Source of the DNA: Anniella stebbinsi
Taxonomy: Eukaryota; Chordata; Lepidosauria; Squamata; Anniellidae
Reading direction: 5' to 3'
Assembly: GCA_029215795.1 (NCBI GenBank)
Contig: JARDYH010000005.1
Coordinates: forward strand, 165,813,814 to 165,877,813
DNA: 64,000 nt
Notes under the pieces: model-generated
Database searches by the model: none
What the model saw: the letters and a program-made list of their open reading frames with translations, nothing else
Told to the model about the DNA's origin: nothing
Position numbers and translations under genes: made by a program
Part shown: positions 1 through 10,838 of the stretch, piece by piece
Layout: every line of letters begins with the position of its first letter
How positions within the stretch are numbered: the first letter of the stretch is position 1

Positions 1-315
1 AACTTAATGCATGCAAAATATCCAATGTGCTCTCTACATCATCATGGTTGTTCTATGGATCAGTAGGGGCTAGCTAATATGTACAGATAATATTTTACAT
101 CTTGTGTAGCAATGTATTTCTCATTCCTCCATTACCAATTTCAACAACAGCAAATAACAAAAACCAAACAATGGATGAACAGCACTATCTGTTATATACG
201 AATCACCTATAGGAATTATACTGTTAATTGTATTTTCTGCTCTGTTAGTCGGATTAGAGGATCCACGCTCTCTTCCCCGCCCCCCAAAACCCAATTTCTC
301 TTTCAATCCTTTCAG
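1..315. other. Intron end upstream of zinc-finger exon 1
   Basis: No coding exon is recognised here. The segment ends in a pyrimidine-rich tract followed by AG at 314-315, a good splice acceptor for the finger exon that starts at 316. Any KRAB or 5' exons of this gene would lie to the left of the window. Confidence 0.5.
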
Positions 316-2060
316 GTGATGGGAAGCAAAGCAATAGAAACAGTGAACAGCAGAAAATGAAAACCGAAGAAAAACAGAAGTCCATTGCTTTTGAAGGGTC
401 TGACTCCCATGAAATTCCAATGCTAGAAGAATGTTGTGAGGAAAAGAAAAGGATTATTTATAACAGTGAGAAACTTCTGAAAGGCACTGAGCATGTAATG
501 AGCTTTAGTCAGCAGATGCACCTTACTAATCACCAAAGGATTCATACAGGAGAGAAAATATATAAATGCTCAGCATGTGGAAAGCAGATCAGTTGTAGCT
601 CAGGCCTCAATTTTCACCAGAGATTTCACACGGGCAAAAAGCCCTATAATTGCTTACAGTGTGGAAAGAGTTTCAGTGATTGCGCACAACTTAAAGTACA
701 TCGAAAAATTCACACAGGGGACAAGTCCTATAAATGCGCAGTGTGTGGAAAGCAATTCAGTAGTAGTTCAGACCTTAATTCACACCAAAGATTCCACACA
801 GGAGAGAAGCCCTATAAATGCACAGCGTGTGGAAAGCAGTTCAGTAGTAGTTCAGACCTTAACTCACATCAAAGATTCCACACAGGAGATGAAAATGTCA
901 AGCAGTTCAGTAGTAGTGGAGAGCAGCTCAGTAGTAGTTCAGACCTTAATTTACATCAAAGATTCCACACAGGAGAGAAGCCCTATAAATGCTTAGAATG
1001 CGGAAAGCGCTTCAGTGGCAGCACAAACCTTAAAAAACATCAAAAAGTTCACACACAAGATAAGTCCTATGAATGCACAGAGTGTGGAAAGCAGTTCGAT
1101 TCTAGCTCAGACCTTAATTCACATCAAAGACTCCATTCAGGGGGGAAATGCTATAAATGCTCTGTGTGTGGAAAGAATTTTCATACTAGAAAAAGCCTTA
1201 AAGTGCATTACACAATGCACACAGATAAGAAGCCCAATAAATGCTTAGAGTGTGGAAAGAGTTTCAGTGATTGCAAAAGCTATAAAATGCATCACAGAAC
1301 CCACACAGGCGAGAAACCCTATAACTGCTTAGAGTGTGGAAAGAATTTCAGTGATAGCACAAACTATAAAGTGCATAAAAGGGTTCATGAAGAAGTAAAG
1401 ACCTACAAATTCTCAGAGTATGAAAAGAAGTTCAGCTGTAGCTCAGACCTCAATGTGCATCAAAGACTCCACACAGAGAAGTCCTGTAAATGTTCAGAGT
1501 GTGGAAAGAGTTTCCAGAACAGCCAAAGCCTTAAAGCACATCAAAGAATCCACATAGACAAGAAGCCTTATAAATGCTCAGAATGCAAAAGGATTTTCCA
1601 AGACAGTCAAATCTTTAAAGCACACCAAAGAATCCACAGAGACGAGAAGCCTTATAAATGCTCAGAGTGCAAAAGGATTTTCCAAGATAGCCAAAGCTTT
1701 AAAGCACATCAAAAGATCCACACATGCAAGAAGCCCTATAAATGCTCAGAATGTGGAAAGATCTTCCATGACAAGCAAAGCCTTAAAGCACATCAAAGAA
1801 TCCACACAGACAAGAAATCCTATAAATGCTTAAGTGTGGAAAGATCTTCTGTGACACCCAAAGACTTAAAGCTCATGAAAGGATCCACACAGGCAAGAAG
1901 CACTATAAATGCTCAGAGTGTGAAAGGATCTTCCAAGACAGCCAAAGCCTTAAATCACATCAAAGAATCCACACAGGTGAGCAGCCGTATAAATGCTGAG
2001 AGTGTGGAAAGGTCTTCCAAGACCTCCAAAGCCTTAAAGTGCATCAAAGGATCCACATAG
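316..2060 (+). CDS. C2H2 zinc-finger protein, terminal exon (gene 1), frameshifted near its 3' end
   Basis: Terminal exon of a poly-C2H2 zinc-finger gene, a family of nuclear sequence-specific DNA-binding proteins. The acceptor AG at 314-315 leaves two exon bases before the in-frame codons [11 protein letters not shown], so the intron is phase 1. An internal ATG at 357 is therefore probably not the start. After a charged linker and one finger that lacks both cysteines, about thirteen good fingers (C-x2-C-x12-H-x3-H) run with TGEKP-like linkers. Two more are degenerate: one has lost its CxxC (about 880-960) and one has Phe and Tyr in place of the two Cys (about 1407-1474). From about 1831 the frame departs from the finger repeat because one base is missing, and it reads unrelated residues to the TAG at 2058-2060. 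The finger consensus (KCSECGK..HQRIH) differs from genes 2 and 3, so this is a more distant paralogue. It may be a pseudogene or a gene with a shortened array. Confidence 0.85.
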
Positions 2061-2165
2061 ATGAGAAGTCCTATAAATGCTTGAGGACAGAAAGAGTTTC
2101 TGTGACAGTCAAAGCTTTAAAGTGCATCAAAGAATTCACACAGACAAGAAGCCCTAGAAATGCTC
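1834..2165 (+). pseudogene. Relic zinc fingers in a shifted frame, 3' of gene 1
   Basis: After a one-base deletion at about 1831-1835, the next frame encodes at least three more fingers. The third carries TGA (1997-1999) where the serine of the KCSEC motif is expected. A fourth finger is lost after a further shift at about 2080. This is the original C-terminal end of the array, no longer in frame with gene 1. Confidence 0.75.
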
Positions 2166-3050
2166 ATTGCAGAACAAACTTCCATCAGAGCAGAAGGTCT
2201 TCAGGTGGAGCACTCCCCTTCTGCTAAAGCAAATAATTATAGTAGAATGTTTTTGACCACTCAAACCTTAGAAGCCAACAGATTTATCCAAGAGTTGTGG
2301 CAAATATTGGGGTCCATAATGCCCATCCTGACCTAGTTAAGCAGTTAGGAGATTCTATGATCAAATGCATCAAGGGCTATTCTGCATTAAGATTTCATAA
2401 TTTTATACCAGTAGCACCCAGCTAGTCCTTATAGCCCGAGAAAGAGCATTTCTCTGAACACAGACTATGGGATTCTTGTTGTGATCCATAATGCACTAGG
2501 AAATATCTGTGCCAGTATGTACAGTCGTAAATAGCTGGCGGCGGATGTTCTTGTGCAAAAACAAACATTGTAAATCAGGAGAGTCACAATGATATTAAGC
2601 CGTGAACAATGACAGCCGTAAAACTAGGTATCATCAACCAGGAAGGGTTTCCTGAAACAAGAAGACATCTAGTTTATGCTAAAACACGAATAGAAATAAT
2701 TTGAGAATGGAAGGAGAAAATCACAGACCATTGTAGATCCTCCATTTCTGAAAGTATAAAATTGAGCTGTTAAAACTTTCCATCTTGGTTAAATCTTCTA
2801 GGCAATCTTTATATTAAAGCTGGAGATGCTGTGCTAGGTAAAAAAGAGTCAGAAGTCAGATTGGGTACCTTTTCCTAGGAGTTAGAGGGAATGAACCCTC
2901 AGAGAATAAGGTGGTATAAAATCCTCTTCCTTAGTGTAAGGTCCCTCTGCTGAATGGCTAAATGAATTAATCTCTAGAATCAAAGGCTGTAAGACAAATG
3001 CCAAAATTGATATAGTGTAAACCTTTATTGGGCCAACTTCAGTCACGGAT
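2166..3050. other. 3' flank of gene 1, nothing recognised
   Basis: AT-rich single-copy-looking sequence with no credible ORF, no obvious AATAAA close to the gene, and no repeat family I recognise. Confidence 0.35.
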
Positions 3051-3061
3051 TATTGTTGTTG

Positions 3062-3105
<44 letters not shown>

Positions 3106-3158
3106 TCTTACCCGCCTCTCCCTCTGGATCGAGGCGGGGAACAACATCAAATAAAACT
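3051..3158 (-). mobile_element. (TTG/TTA)n microsatellite and 3' tail of a CR1/L2-group LINE, reverse orientation
   Basis: A (TTG)n/(TTA)n run at about 3052-3105 is followed by the motif CCCGCCTCTCCCTCTGG with GAGGCGGGGAACAAC. The same motif next to a TTA/TAA repeat recurs at about 30881-30950, 49405-49495, 52998-53084 and 57080-57172, and at 30881 it ends a nearly complete LINE. It is therefore the 3' end of that LINE family. Confidence 0.7.
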
Positions 3159-3502
3159 GATTAAAAGAACGGATATATCTCTTGCTCTCTGCTCCTCCTG
3201 GTGCTTGCTTCTCCAGCGTTCAACTGGCTGGATTATGTCCAGCTCTGCTTCCTGCACTTGAGGAATCTCAGGAATGCTGCTGGATGTGCCAGGCTGCTCT
3301 TCCAATGGTCCCACGGGAACACTGTCAGCTGAAGCTTGCAAATAGCTCTGGCTGCAGCACATTGAACTGTCTCTCTTCCTCATTGGAAGACTCTCCCTCA
3401 AGCCCAGAATCTAGGGGTGGGGGAAGAAGCAGAATGCTCTGAATCCTACCAGACTAAGTATAATCTCATATATGGCACAACTGTGTCAATCCTGTTCACT
3501 GT
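3159..3502 (-). other. Unassigned segment with a short minus-strand ORF
   Basis: A minus-strand ORF of 84 codons (3147-3401) is rich in Ser, Glu and Gln. It resembles low-complexity retroelement or gag-like sequence, but no family motif is visible. It may be part of the insertion whose tail lies at 3051-3158. Confidence 0.25.
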
Positions 3503-3850
3503 TTACTGAAACATCACCACGCCTCCCCCCCTCCCCCGAGACGCTCAAGGCAGCAGGGAGCCCAGCTGAATGGAGGCAGCACCTTTGGAGAGAGGTTAAC
3601 ACCAGCAGGAGAAGAGGAGGAGGATGAGAGACATTTTGCTGAAACATCACCATGCTTCCCCCCACAACCCACCCCTCTGAGACATTCAAGGCAGCCAGGA
3701 GCCCAGCTGAGCGGCGGCGGCACCTTTGGAGAGAGGTTGTTAACACCAGCAGGGGAAGAGGAGGAGGACGAGAGACATTTTGCTGAAACATCCCCACACC
3801 TCCCCGCCCCTTTGAGATGTTCAAGGCAGCCGGGAGCCCAGCTGAGTTGT
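3503..3850 (+). repeat. About 2.5 tandem monomers of roughly 140 bp at the 5' end of a LINE
   Basis: Units starting at about 3503, 3641 and 3781 share the order TGAAACATC, a C-rich block, GAGAC, TCAAGGCAGC, AGCCCAGCTGA, a purine-rich GGAGAGAGGTT and GAGAGACATTTTG. The last unit is cut off where LINE-homologous sequence begins. The monomers look like a LINE 5' UTR/promoter array, but that role is inferred from position only. Confidence 0.6.
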
Positions 3851-5597
3851 AATGGACTGCATTGTCATGGACAGGGTTAGTATCACGGCTACTACCTGCC
3901 CCTGCAGGGATAGTGGCCCTATTAAGATGGTCCGCCCTCAAAGGCAGATGGATCCGGATAAATTTTACCTGGACTATCTTCTGGCTGATCTGGACGACCA
4001 AGTTACATCTAAAGTCGCTAGATTTTGTGCAGCAGCCATTCGTCAGCGGAGGGATATATGAACACTATCAAACCCTATCTGATTGCCTCAAAATGAAGCC
4101 TGTATATTTTCATATGTATGAGTTGTTTTCTTTGCTATGCTGGTTTTTTAACCGTAATAAAGTATTGTATTGTATTGATGGATCCTCTTGGATTCCAGAA
4201 AGCCTTAGAGGGTTCTATGGCTGGTATTGTCGATGATCCTGTAAAAGCCCTGGTCAATAGATGGAATCAAGACCTAACTAGAGCTATCGACACGATTGCC
4301 CCCAAACGTCCTCTCCGACCTGCTTCCAGTTGGGCACCTTGGTATACAGAAAATCTCAGGGAGTTGAAGCGGGAAGGACGATGACTAGAGCATCGATGGT
4401 GGAAAACTCGACTAATATCCGACAACACGACATAGAGAACATCTTTGTTCCTATGGGGTGGCAATATGTGCAGCAAAGAAAGCTTTCATTTCTGCACACA
4501 TTGCATCTGCGAATTCACATCCAGTAGAACTGTTCGGGGTGGTGAGGGGTCTAACCCGGGCACCTTCCCCCCTGAACCCGATCTTAGAGCCTTTGATAGT
4601 TCACTGTGATGCCTTTAACTATCATTGCACAGATAAAATCTTCCGGATAAGAGCCGACTTAGTTGCCATCATTATAGTAGAGGCTGACAACTCCGCGAGT
4701 AGGATTACACTTGATCAGTTTCAGTTGGTGAGTACGGAGGACGTGGACAAGCTGCTTGGATGAGTGAGGAGGACAACTTGCCCTCTTGATCCCTGTCCTT
4801 CTTGGCTGGTTGCCCAGGGAGGAGATGCACTTAGACCACAACTACAACATATTATTAATTCATCTCTCAGGGAGGGGAGTTTTCCATCATATTTAAAAGA
4901 AGCAGTGGTATGGCCGCTTCTGAAGAAGCCCTTCCTGGACCCCCTGGACCTTAATAACTACAGACCAGTATCAAATCTTCCGTTTCTGGGAAAGGTGATT
5001 GAGAGGGCAGTTGCCTTCCAACTCCAAGCAGTTTTGGATGATACAGATTTTCTAGACCCATTTCAAATCAGCTTCAGGGCAGGATACGGAGTTGAGACCG
5101 CTATGGTCGCCTTAGTGGATGATCTACGCTTGAGTATTGTCAGGGGGAGTGTGTCCCTGTCAGTACTCCTGGACCTCTCAGCAGCTTTTGATACCATCGA
5201 CCATGGTATCGTTCTGGAATGCCTGAGGGGATTGGGAATTGGGGGCACTGTGCTTCAGTGGTTCCAGTCCTACCTCTCAGGCAGGTTCCAGATGGTGATG
5301 CTTGGGGATAGTTGATCATCAAAGAAGGAGCTGTTGTGTGGCATACCACAAGGCACCATCCTATCCCCAATGCTGTTTAACATCTACATGAAACTGCTGG
5401 GAGAGATCATCCAGAGGCATGGGGCGGGGTGCTATCAGTACGCTGATGACACCCAAATATATTTCTCAATGCCTTTGACAACAGTGTCAGCTAAGGATAG
5501 TGTGTCTCCTCTGAATGAATGCTTGGAGGCGGTAATGGGCTGGATGAGGAAAAACAAACTGAAGCTGAATCTAGATAAGATGGAGGTGCTTACTGTC
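3851..5597 (+). mobile_element. CR1/L2-group LINE, degenerate, endonuclease end and reverse transcriptase
   Basis: The order and wording match the minus-strand LINE at 30881-34060: endonuclease C-terminus near 3850-3945, a linker at about 4188-4763, then reverse transcriptase from 4764. Readable RT motifs are NNYRPVSNLPFLGKVIE, LLDLSAAFDTIDHG, a GIPQGTILSPMLFNIYMK block and the catalytic YADD (about 5440). The frame is broken by stops and shifts (for example stops at 4761-4763 and 5313-5315). Homology stops at about 5597, just after KMEVL, where a GC-rich repeat begins. The copy is dead. Confidence 0.8.
3956..4176 (+). mobile_element. Short retroposon inserted in the LINE, 9-bp target duplication
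   Basis: A 221-bp insert ending in a GTAATAAAGTATTGTATTGTATT tail is flanked on both sides by GATGGATCC (3947-3955 and 4177-4185). The uninterrupted LINE at 33130-33180 (reverse) lacks it. The pentamer tail suggests the 3' end of another non-LTR retroposon. The family is not identified. Confidence 0.65.
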
Positions 5598-6463
5598 ACC
5601 CCTCCCCTCTCCCCCTCCCCTCTTACCTTGATCACTGCCGCCTTGGCCTGGTTCCTAGTAACAACGCCTTTCCAGACTGACAGGAGCATTGGCATCGCTG
5701 TTGCCCATCCTCGCTGCCACCGCCGCTGCTTCACACCGCTGGCGACGCTCCCCTCGGCCTGGCAAGTCGTTGTTACTGGGAACCCAGTAACGTTTCCTTG
5801 CCAGGCTGAGGCGGCAGCGATCAAGATAAGAGAGGAGGGGGAGAGGGGAGGGGGGACTTGCGGGGCCCTAACCTCCCTCCTCCCCTCCATCGCACATCTT
5901 TGCTGCCACCGCCACTGCTGCTCTGTGCCACTGGCAACGTTTGCCTCGTTACTGGGAACGACGCCTTGGCAGGCCAGGGGGACCGCTGGCTGTGGTGCAG
6001 AGCAGCAGCGGCGAGGATGGGAGATGGAGGAGAGTGGGGAGTGGGAGGGTTAGGGCCATCCCCCCTTCCCTCTCGCAAGTCCCCCTCCTCCCTCGCAAGT
6101 CCCCCCTCCCCACTTACCTTGATTGCTGCTGCCTTGGCCTGGGAAGGCTTCAATACTGGGAAGGAGGCCAAGATCTCGCGAGATTTCCTGAGATCGCGAC
6201 CTCTTTCCCAGTACTGAAGCCTTCCCAGGCCAAGGCAGCAGTGATCAAGGTGAGGGGGGAGGGGGGACTTATGACCGGCCTTGCTGTGTCCCTCGGGACC
6301 CGCTAGGGTGAGTTGCAGGGACGGGGGGCATGCAGAGCCCTAGTGCCTTCTGCAAAACGCAGGAGAAATCCCGTGATTGCAAGGCACCATCGATTCTAAG
6401 ACACACCCCATTTTTACAGATGTAAACATGGGAGAAAAATTGGGTCTTAGAATCGATGAAATA
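5598..6463. mobile_element. GC-rich hairpin element(s), probably non-autonomous DNA transposon sequence
   Basis: The sequence changes abruptly to GC-rich DNA with repeated inverted blocks (TTACCTTGATCACTGCCGCC, GTTACTGGGAACC, GCCTTGGCCTGG). The clearest arms are about 6117-6166 and 6206-6251, near-perfect reverse complements around a loop containing GATCTCGCGAGAT. A second hairpin has CATCGATTCTAAGAC near 6388 and its complement GTCTTAGAATCGATG near 6447. No transposase is present. Short ORFs across it are by-products of the GC content. Confidence 0.5.
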
Positions 6464-6660
6464 CGGAAGTAGAAGATCCTGGGAACTGAACACCACTAAT
6501 GCAGAAGAGGGTTTAAGAAGCATCAGGAACGCCCACAATATTGCCCAACAATTAATTTTTTGGAGTGAGGGATAAAAACAACTAGAAATAAGTCCGGGGG
6601 GGGGGGGGGGAACAAACGCACAAATGCAGTACAGCTGTCTTAAGAACATCATAACGTATA
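6464..6660. repeat. Sequence shared with 29198-29410
   Basis: Starts AGTAGAAGATCCTGGGAA and ends TATTTTATGGCACCACT, with a G run at about 6597-6612. A close copy in the same orientation occurs in the KRAB-like intron of unit B. It is either an interspersed repeat or a piece of the segmental duplication placed differently. Confidence 0.6.
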
Positions 6661-7040
6661 TTTTATGGCACCACTCATGAGGAATATTCTAGGACTACCA
6701 CTTGGTGATTTGGATACCTCTTCTCCACGCAAACAGAGGAAAGCAATGCAGTGTATTGTGAGAAGTGCTGTGTTTGGGGTTCTAAGACATTGTTTAAATA
6801 AATATCTCAGGGATACATGTCTCGGTTGCCAAATTGAGGCAAAAGGTGAATCATCGCATGAAGGCTTAACTTGGACAAAAACTGTCATTTCAAGAAAACT
6901 TAAGAGTTGTGTGTGGAAAAATATGTTTCAAAAGCATACTCCACATTGTTATTTTAATAGGATATAGTTTAAACTGTTTACTTTTAACACAGTTAGAAGT
7001 TGATGAAGTTCTAGTTTTGATTACTAGAATTGGCAGATCC
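6661..7040 (+). other. Unrecognised 100-codon ORF with a Cys/His cluster
   Basis: The ORF at 6665-6967 contains C-L-x4-L-x-D-T-C-L-G-C followed by Ser-Ser-His, a possible metal-binding arrangement. I do not recognise the family with confidence. It could be an old exon, a retroelement or endogenous viral fragment, or chance. A second frame (6909-7208) stays open past its stop. Confidence 0.25.
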
Positions 7041-7339
7041 CACTGGGTACAATTATTTGAAATAAAATGGATTTATATTCGTAACTGTGTGTGTTCTTCT
7101 CTCTTCCTATTTTCTAAAGCAAGGCATGACTGTGAGGTGGGGTGGGGAGGGAATTCTTTGATACCTACATGCTTCCTTCTGGCCTCCATTATTTTCCAGT
7201 GTTCCTGAGGTACCCTTTACAAAATAGAGTGTAACAATATCACCTGCTGCTTATGTTAATCTGTTGTATTAATATCAATGTATTTACTTTTGCAGGAAAT
7301 GTATGTACAGGTAATAAATGGTTACCTGTGGACAGGATG

Positions 7340-7930
7340 AGGCTTCTGGTCACCACACCTAAAAAGAGATATTGTAGAGCTAGAAAACAGGCAGAGGAGG
7401 GCAACTAAAATGATCAAGGGGTGAACAAAAGGAGGATAATGGGAGACATGTTAGAGATGTACAAAATTGTGCATGATGTGGAGAATGTGGGAAGGGAGAC
7501 ATTTGTCTCCCTCTTTCATAATGCTAGAACCAGGGTCATCCCAAGAAGCTGATTGGTGGGAGATTCAGGGCAGATAAAGGAAGTACTTCTTCACACAACA
7601 CATATGGTAGTGAAAACTATGGAATTCACGACAAGATGTAGTGATGGCCATCAATTTGCATAGCTTTAAAAGGAGGTTGGATAAATTTCTGGGGGAGAAG
7701 GCTATATCAATAGCTATTAGTCCTGATGGACATGTCCTACTTCCAAGCAGCAGAGGCATGAAGCCTATATATACCAGTTGCTGGGGAACATGGGCAGGAG
7801 GGTACTGTTGCACTCATGTCCTGCTTGTGGGTCCCTGGTTGACAGCTGGTCGGCCAACATGGGAACAGAGTGCTTGTCTCCATGGTCCCTTGGTCTGATC
7901 TAGGATGGCTTTTCTTATGTTCTTACATTT
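7340..7930 (+). mobile_element. CR1-like LINE 3' fragment
   Basis: Runs from ATATTGTAGAGCTAGAAAACAGGCAGAGGAGGGCAACTAAAATGATCAAGG to GTCTGATCTAGGATGGCTTTTCTTATGTTCTTA. It encodes broken traces of the RT C-terminal extension (WNS/EFTTRC, then INLHSFKRRLDKFLGEKA). Related fragments occur at 23330, 34165, 49225 and 51600. Confidence 0.7.
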
Positions 7931-8360
7931 TTAATATATATTGTCAGTGTATGATAACACGAATGAACTACGTATGTACTATAACTACAGGACGCCTGTC
8001 AAAACAGCTGTTTTCTTTGTATTCTCCATCCTCTCTCTCCATATCTCACGGAGATTGGACTGATCATCCAGGGGACCTGGGGACTTTGAAGAGGATCCCG
8101 CCATAGAAAACAGGCAGCTCTTTTGAGCCCCACTTTGCATGGATAAGCCCCTTAGCAATGATTCCAAGAGTGGCTTTCGGGGCTCTTCCCGCTTTCACCC
8201 CAAACATCCCCCTAAACTTTAGGGCCTAATGCCCTTGTTGCTTCTCCAACTCTTCCCTTCTCTTTGCTCCAGCATCACCCAATACTGCAACTTTGCCTGT
8301 TTGCTCTGCCTTGTCCTCTCCCGTCCTCTCCCGGAAGACCGAGGGAGGTATGCTCACTAT
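7931..8360. other. Duplicated non-coding sequence, unit A
   Basis: Matches 23890-24310 of unit B (CTCACGGAGATTGGA, GGGGACTTT, ACAGGCAGCTCTTTTGAGCCCCA). No gene is seen. Confidence 0.5.
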
Positions 8361-9664
8361 TGTTGCATAAATTATGCTATCTCCAAATGTATCAAAGTCC
8401 AGATATGAAACACTCGACGAAAGACCTCCTGAAGCTTTGGAAACTAATTTATTATTCTGTGCAAAATAGGTGATCAAGTCTCCCTTTTTCAAATCTCCCC
8501 ACCCCCGTGAAATGATCTGTAATGCGCAATACACAGTCAATAGGGGTGCCCTCCTTCTGAGTAGTACACTTAGTCCCCATCTTCCTACCTAACCCGCACA
8601 CACACCTTGGCAGATTAGAACAGGCTTTTATGCTGTTCCTCCACCCAAATGGGAACTAACCTTAGCGCTAAAGGAAGTCCCCCAAAAGTGCAGCCTAGAA
8701 AAGATGGGCTGAAAACGTAACATGTTTCAGAGGAACAGTTGGGGAGCAAACGGAATGCCGATGCCCCTTCCTAAATTTTGCAGCCTCTGGGTCTTTCGGT
8801 TTTCTGGTACCCTGTTTAGCCGTGATCCTGGCCAGAGGCCTGAGCTCCGGGGAGTGGAGGGGAAATTCCCATCCAAGGCTCCTGTTTTTCTCACCGGGCC
8901 AGTCCTCTTTCCAGTCCATGGGTCAGCCAGGGTCCTGCCATGCGGTTGCCAGCTGTTGCATAAATTATGCTATCTCCAAGTGTATCAAAGTTCAGATATG
9001 AAACACTCGACGAAAGACCTCCTGAAGCTTTGGAAACTAATTTATTATTTTGCGCAGAATAGGTGACCACTGGGCGCTATTGCTGCCTTCCAGAGTCACA
9101 CCGCACCAAGGTTCAAACAATGCTTTTATACTCTAGATGTTACAACTCATCAGCCCTCATCCCATTGGTTTATAGCCCTAGTGACATCATTTGGCCAACT
9201 CTATTTTACTCTCGAGTAGTCCCGAGTAGTGGCCACATGTGGCGTTGCAGTACCATGTGTGATTTTACTTGTACCCAGAGATACTTTGCAACGTCTCTTC
9301 ACTTCTACCTTATATGGCCATTTTGTCCCTCTCCAGGTGTGCCACGGTCACATCTGGATGAGTCACACCCCTGGTTCCTCTAAGTCAGGTAGCCTACATG
9401 CGTTTCTGATTGTGTATAATGGAGTCTGACCTGGAGAAGAAGGAGCAATGGCGATTTTGATAAGCTCCTAGTTCTTGCGCTGCTAAATCACTTGCAAACA
9501 GCTTGACTTTTGCAGAAATGGATACAATGGACAGGCAGTGGGGAATGGGGATTGGGGTGCTGCGGGTAGACGGTTTGGGTGCGCGTGTCAGCAGACATGT
9601 GTATAGATACGTGTACTGTTGCATGTCAAGGGGAAATGGACATCTTTGGGGGATTTCTTCAACA
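8361..9664 (-). mobile_element. LTR retroelement, internally deleted, reverse orientation
   Basis: The element starts TGTTG (8361), ends CAACA (9664) and is flanked by CTAT on both sides (8357-8360 and 9665-9668). Its right part (8954-9664, 711 bp) looks like a complete LTR read on the minus strand, with a TATA-like GTATAAAAG near 9124-9132 and AATAAA near 9043. The first about 115 bp (8361-8476) repeat the LTR end at 8954-9068. Two bases beyond the LTR on the minus strand is a TGG that could open a primer-binding site. The intervening about 475 bp has a short minus-strand ORF (8695-8919) and no pol. Unit B reads straight through the insertion site at about 24310-24320. Confidence 0.65.
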
Positions 9665-9668
9665 CTAT

Positions 9669-10738
9669 TATCTTCCCCGCTGATCAAATTCCCTGCCTCT
9701 CTAGGAAGGACAACACCGTTCATATAACCCGAGGAGCACAACCTCTCCCTTTGTCTCTCCGCTACCCCACCCCGCTTCCCACAAACATTTCTTCTGCATT
9801 GATTGCACCTTGACAAGGAGCTCTTGGCTCCTGGCTGCTGATTTTTCTCCCCAGAATGGCCGAATGACCAGAATGGTCATGGGCAGGCACAGAAAAGCAA
9901 GTTCTATTAGCATATGGAGGCCTTGGGCTTCCCTAATGAACTAGCTGTAGGAATTCTTGCAAACAACTTTCTGGCCAGCCATTGTGTTCTGATTGCCTCC
10001 ATTCCTCTGTATTAAGACTTGCAAATGAAAGATTCAGTCTCTGGGTGAGGAGCACAGTAAGCTCCACCAGGAAATCTTTGATGCTGATGTCTAACCCTCC
10101 TGCTTCAGCCAAATGAAAGAAAACAATAAGTATTCAACACCTTTTAAAGCTTTTCAGATCCTAAAATCCCAATATCCTGTGAGCAGAGAGGCCTCCATGA
10201 TTCTAAAATCCCCTGGGCCATCTATGCAAACATATTACCCATCAGCCCCCTTTTCCCCTCAAGCAAGGAGAAAGAAAGCCATTTGTCTGCTTTCTTCTCT
10301 CAATCTCTGATTTTATGGTGTGGGTAAACAGGGAAGATTTTTAGGCCCTTAGGGTGGCAGTGCAAAAGAACTGAAACCAAAATGTGACAGTTTGTCAGTT
10401 AAAGAGGAGGTCTGAACAAGTTTTTAAAAAAATTAAATTAATTATGTATTGAGAAAGTATACAAGTATATAATAACTATAGCATATACATCAAATACACA
10501 CATGCATGTAATGTAACATACAAAAATACAGTCATTAAAAACCATATAATATTAAAGTGGAATTTTATCAGTAGCAAAGGGTATTATTATTTTAAAAAAA
10601 CTGATTACTTTTGTTTTATTTTTATTTTTCAAAAGAAACAAACACCTGACTACTTTCCAGATCAGATCACGTGTGAATACAAAGACCATTACTATTTTTA
10701 TTAACATGGTAAGCACTAAAACCTATTAAAATATTAAA
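9669..10738. other. Duplicated non-coding sequence, unit A
   Basis: Corresponds to 52225-52345 plus 53386-54938 in unit C. Unit C has two extra LINE insertions here. A stretch at about 10395-10630 (TATTGAGAAAGTATACAAGTATATAATAAC) resembles the reverse 3' end of an L1 element. No gene is seen. Confidence 0.45.
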
Positions 10739-10739
10739 A

Positions 10740-10838
10740 AGCAATGAGACTTTAAGGTGGATTCCTGCAGTGAGCAGGGTGTTGAAGTCAATTGCCTTAC
10801 AGGCCATTTCCAACTCTACTATTCTATGATGCTATGAG
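10740..10838 (+). mobile_element. CR1 LINE 3' terminal fragment
   Basis: Contains TTTAAGGTGGATTCCTGCA, GAGCAGG and GCCATTTCCAACTCTACTATTCTATGATGCTATGA, the typical CR1 3' terminus with its ATTCTATGA octamer repeat. The copy at 54940-55020 is the duplicate. Confidence 0.8.

Noticed and set aside
577..1248. Additional long ORFs in other frames of gene 1, and the same over genes 2 and 3 on both strands
   Set aside because: They follow the 84-bp finger period and encode repeating nonsense. They are off-frame readings of the finger arrays.
5334..6306. ORFs continuing from the LINE RT into 5600-6300
   Set aside because: LINE homology ends at about 5597. The rest is translation of GC-rich hairpins.
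8361..9664. Two independent solo LTRs
   Set aside because: One pair of TGTTG/CAACA ends and one CTAT duplication bracket the whole segment, and the empty site in unit B fits a single insertion.
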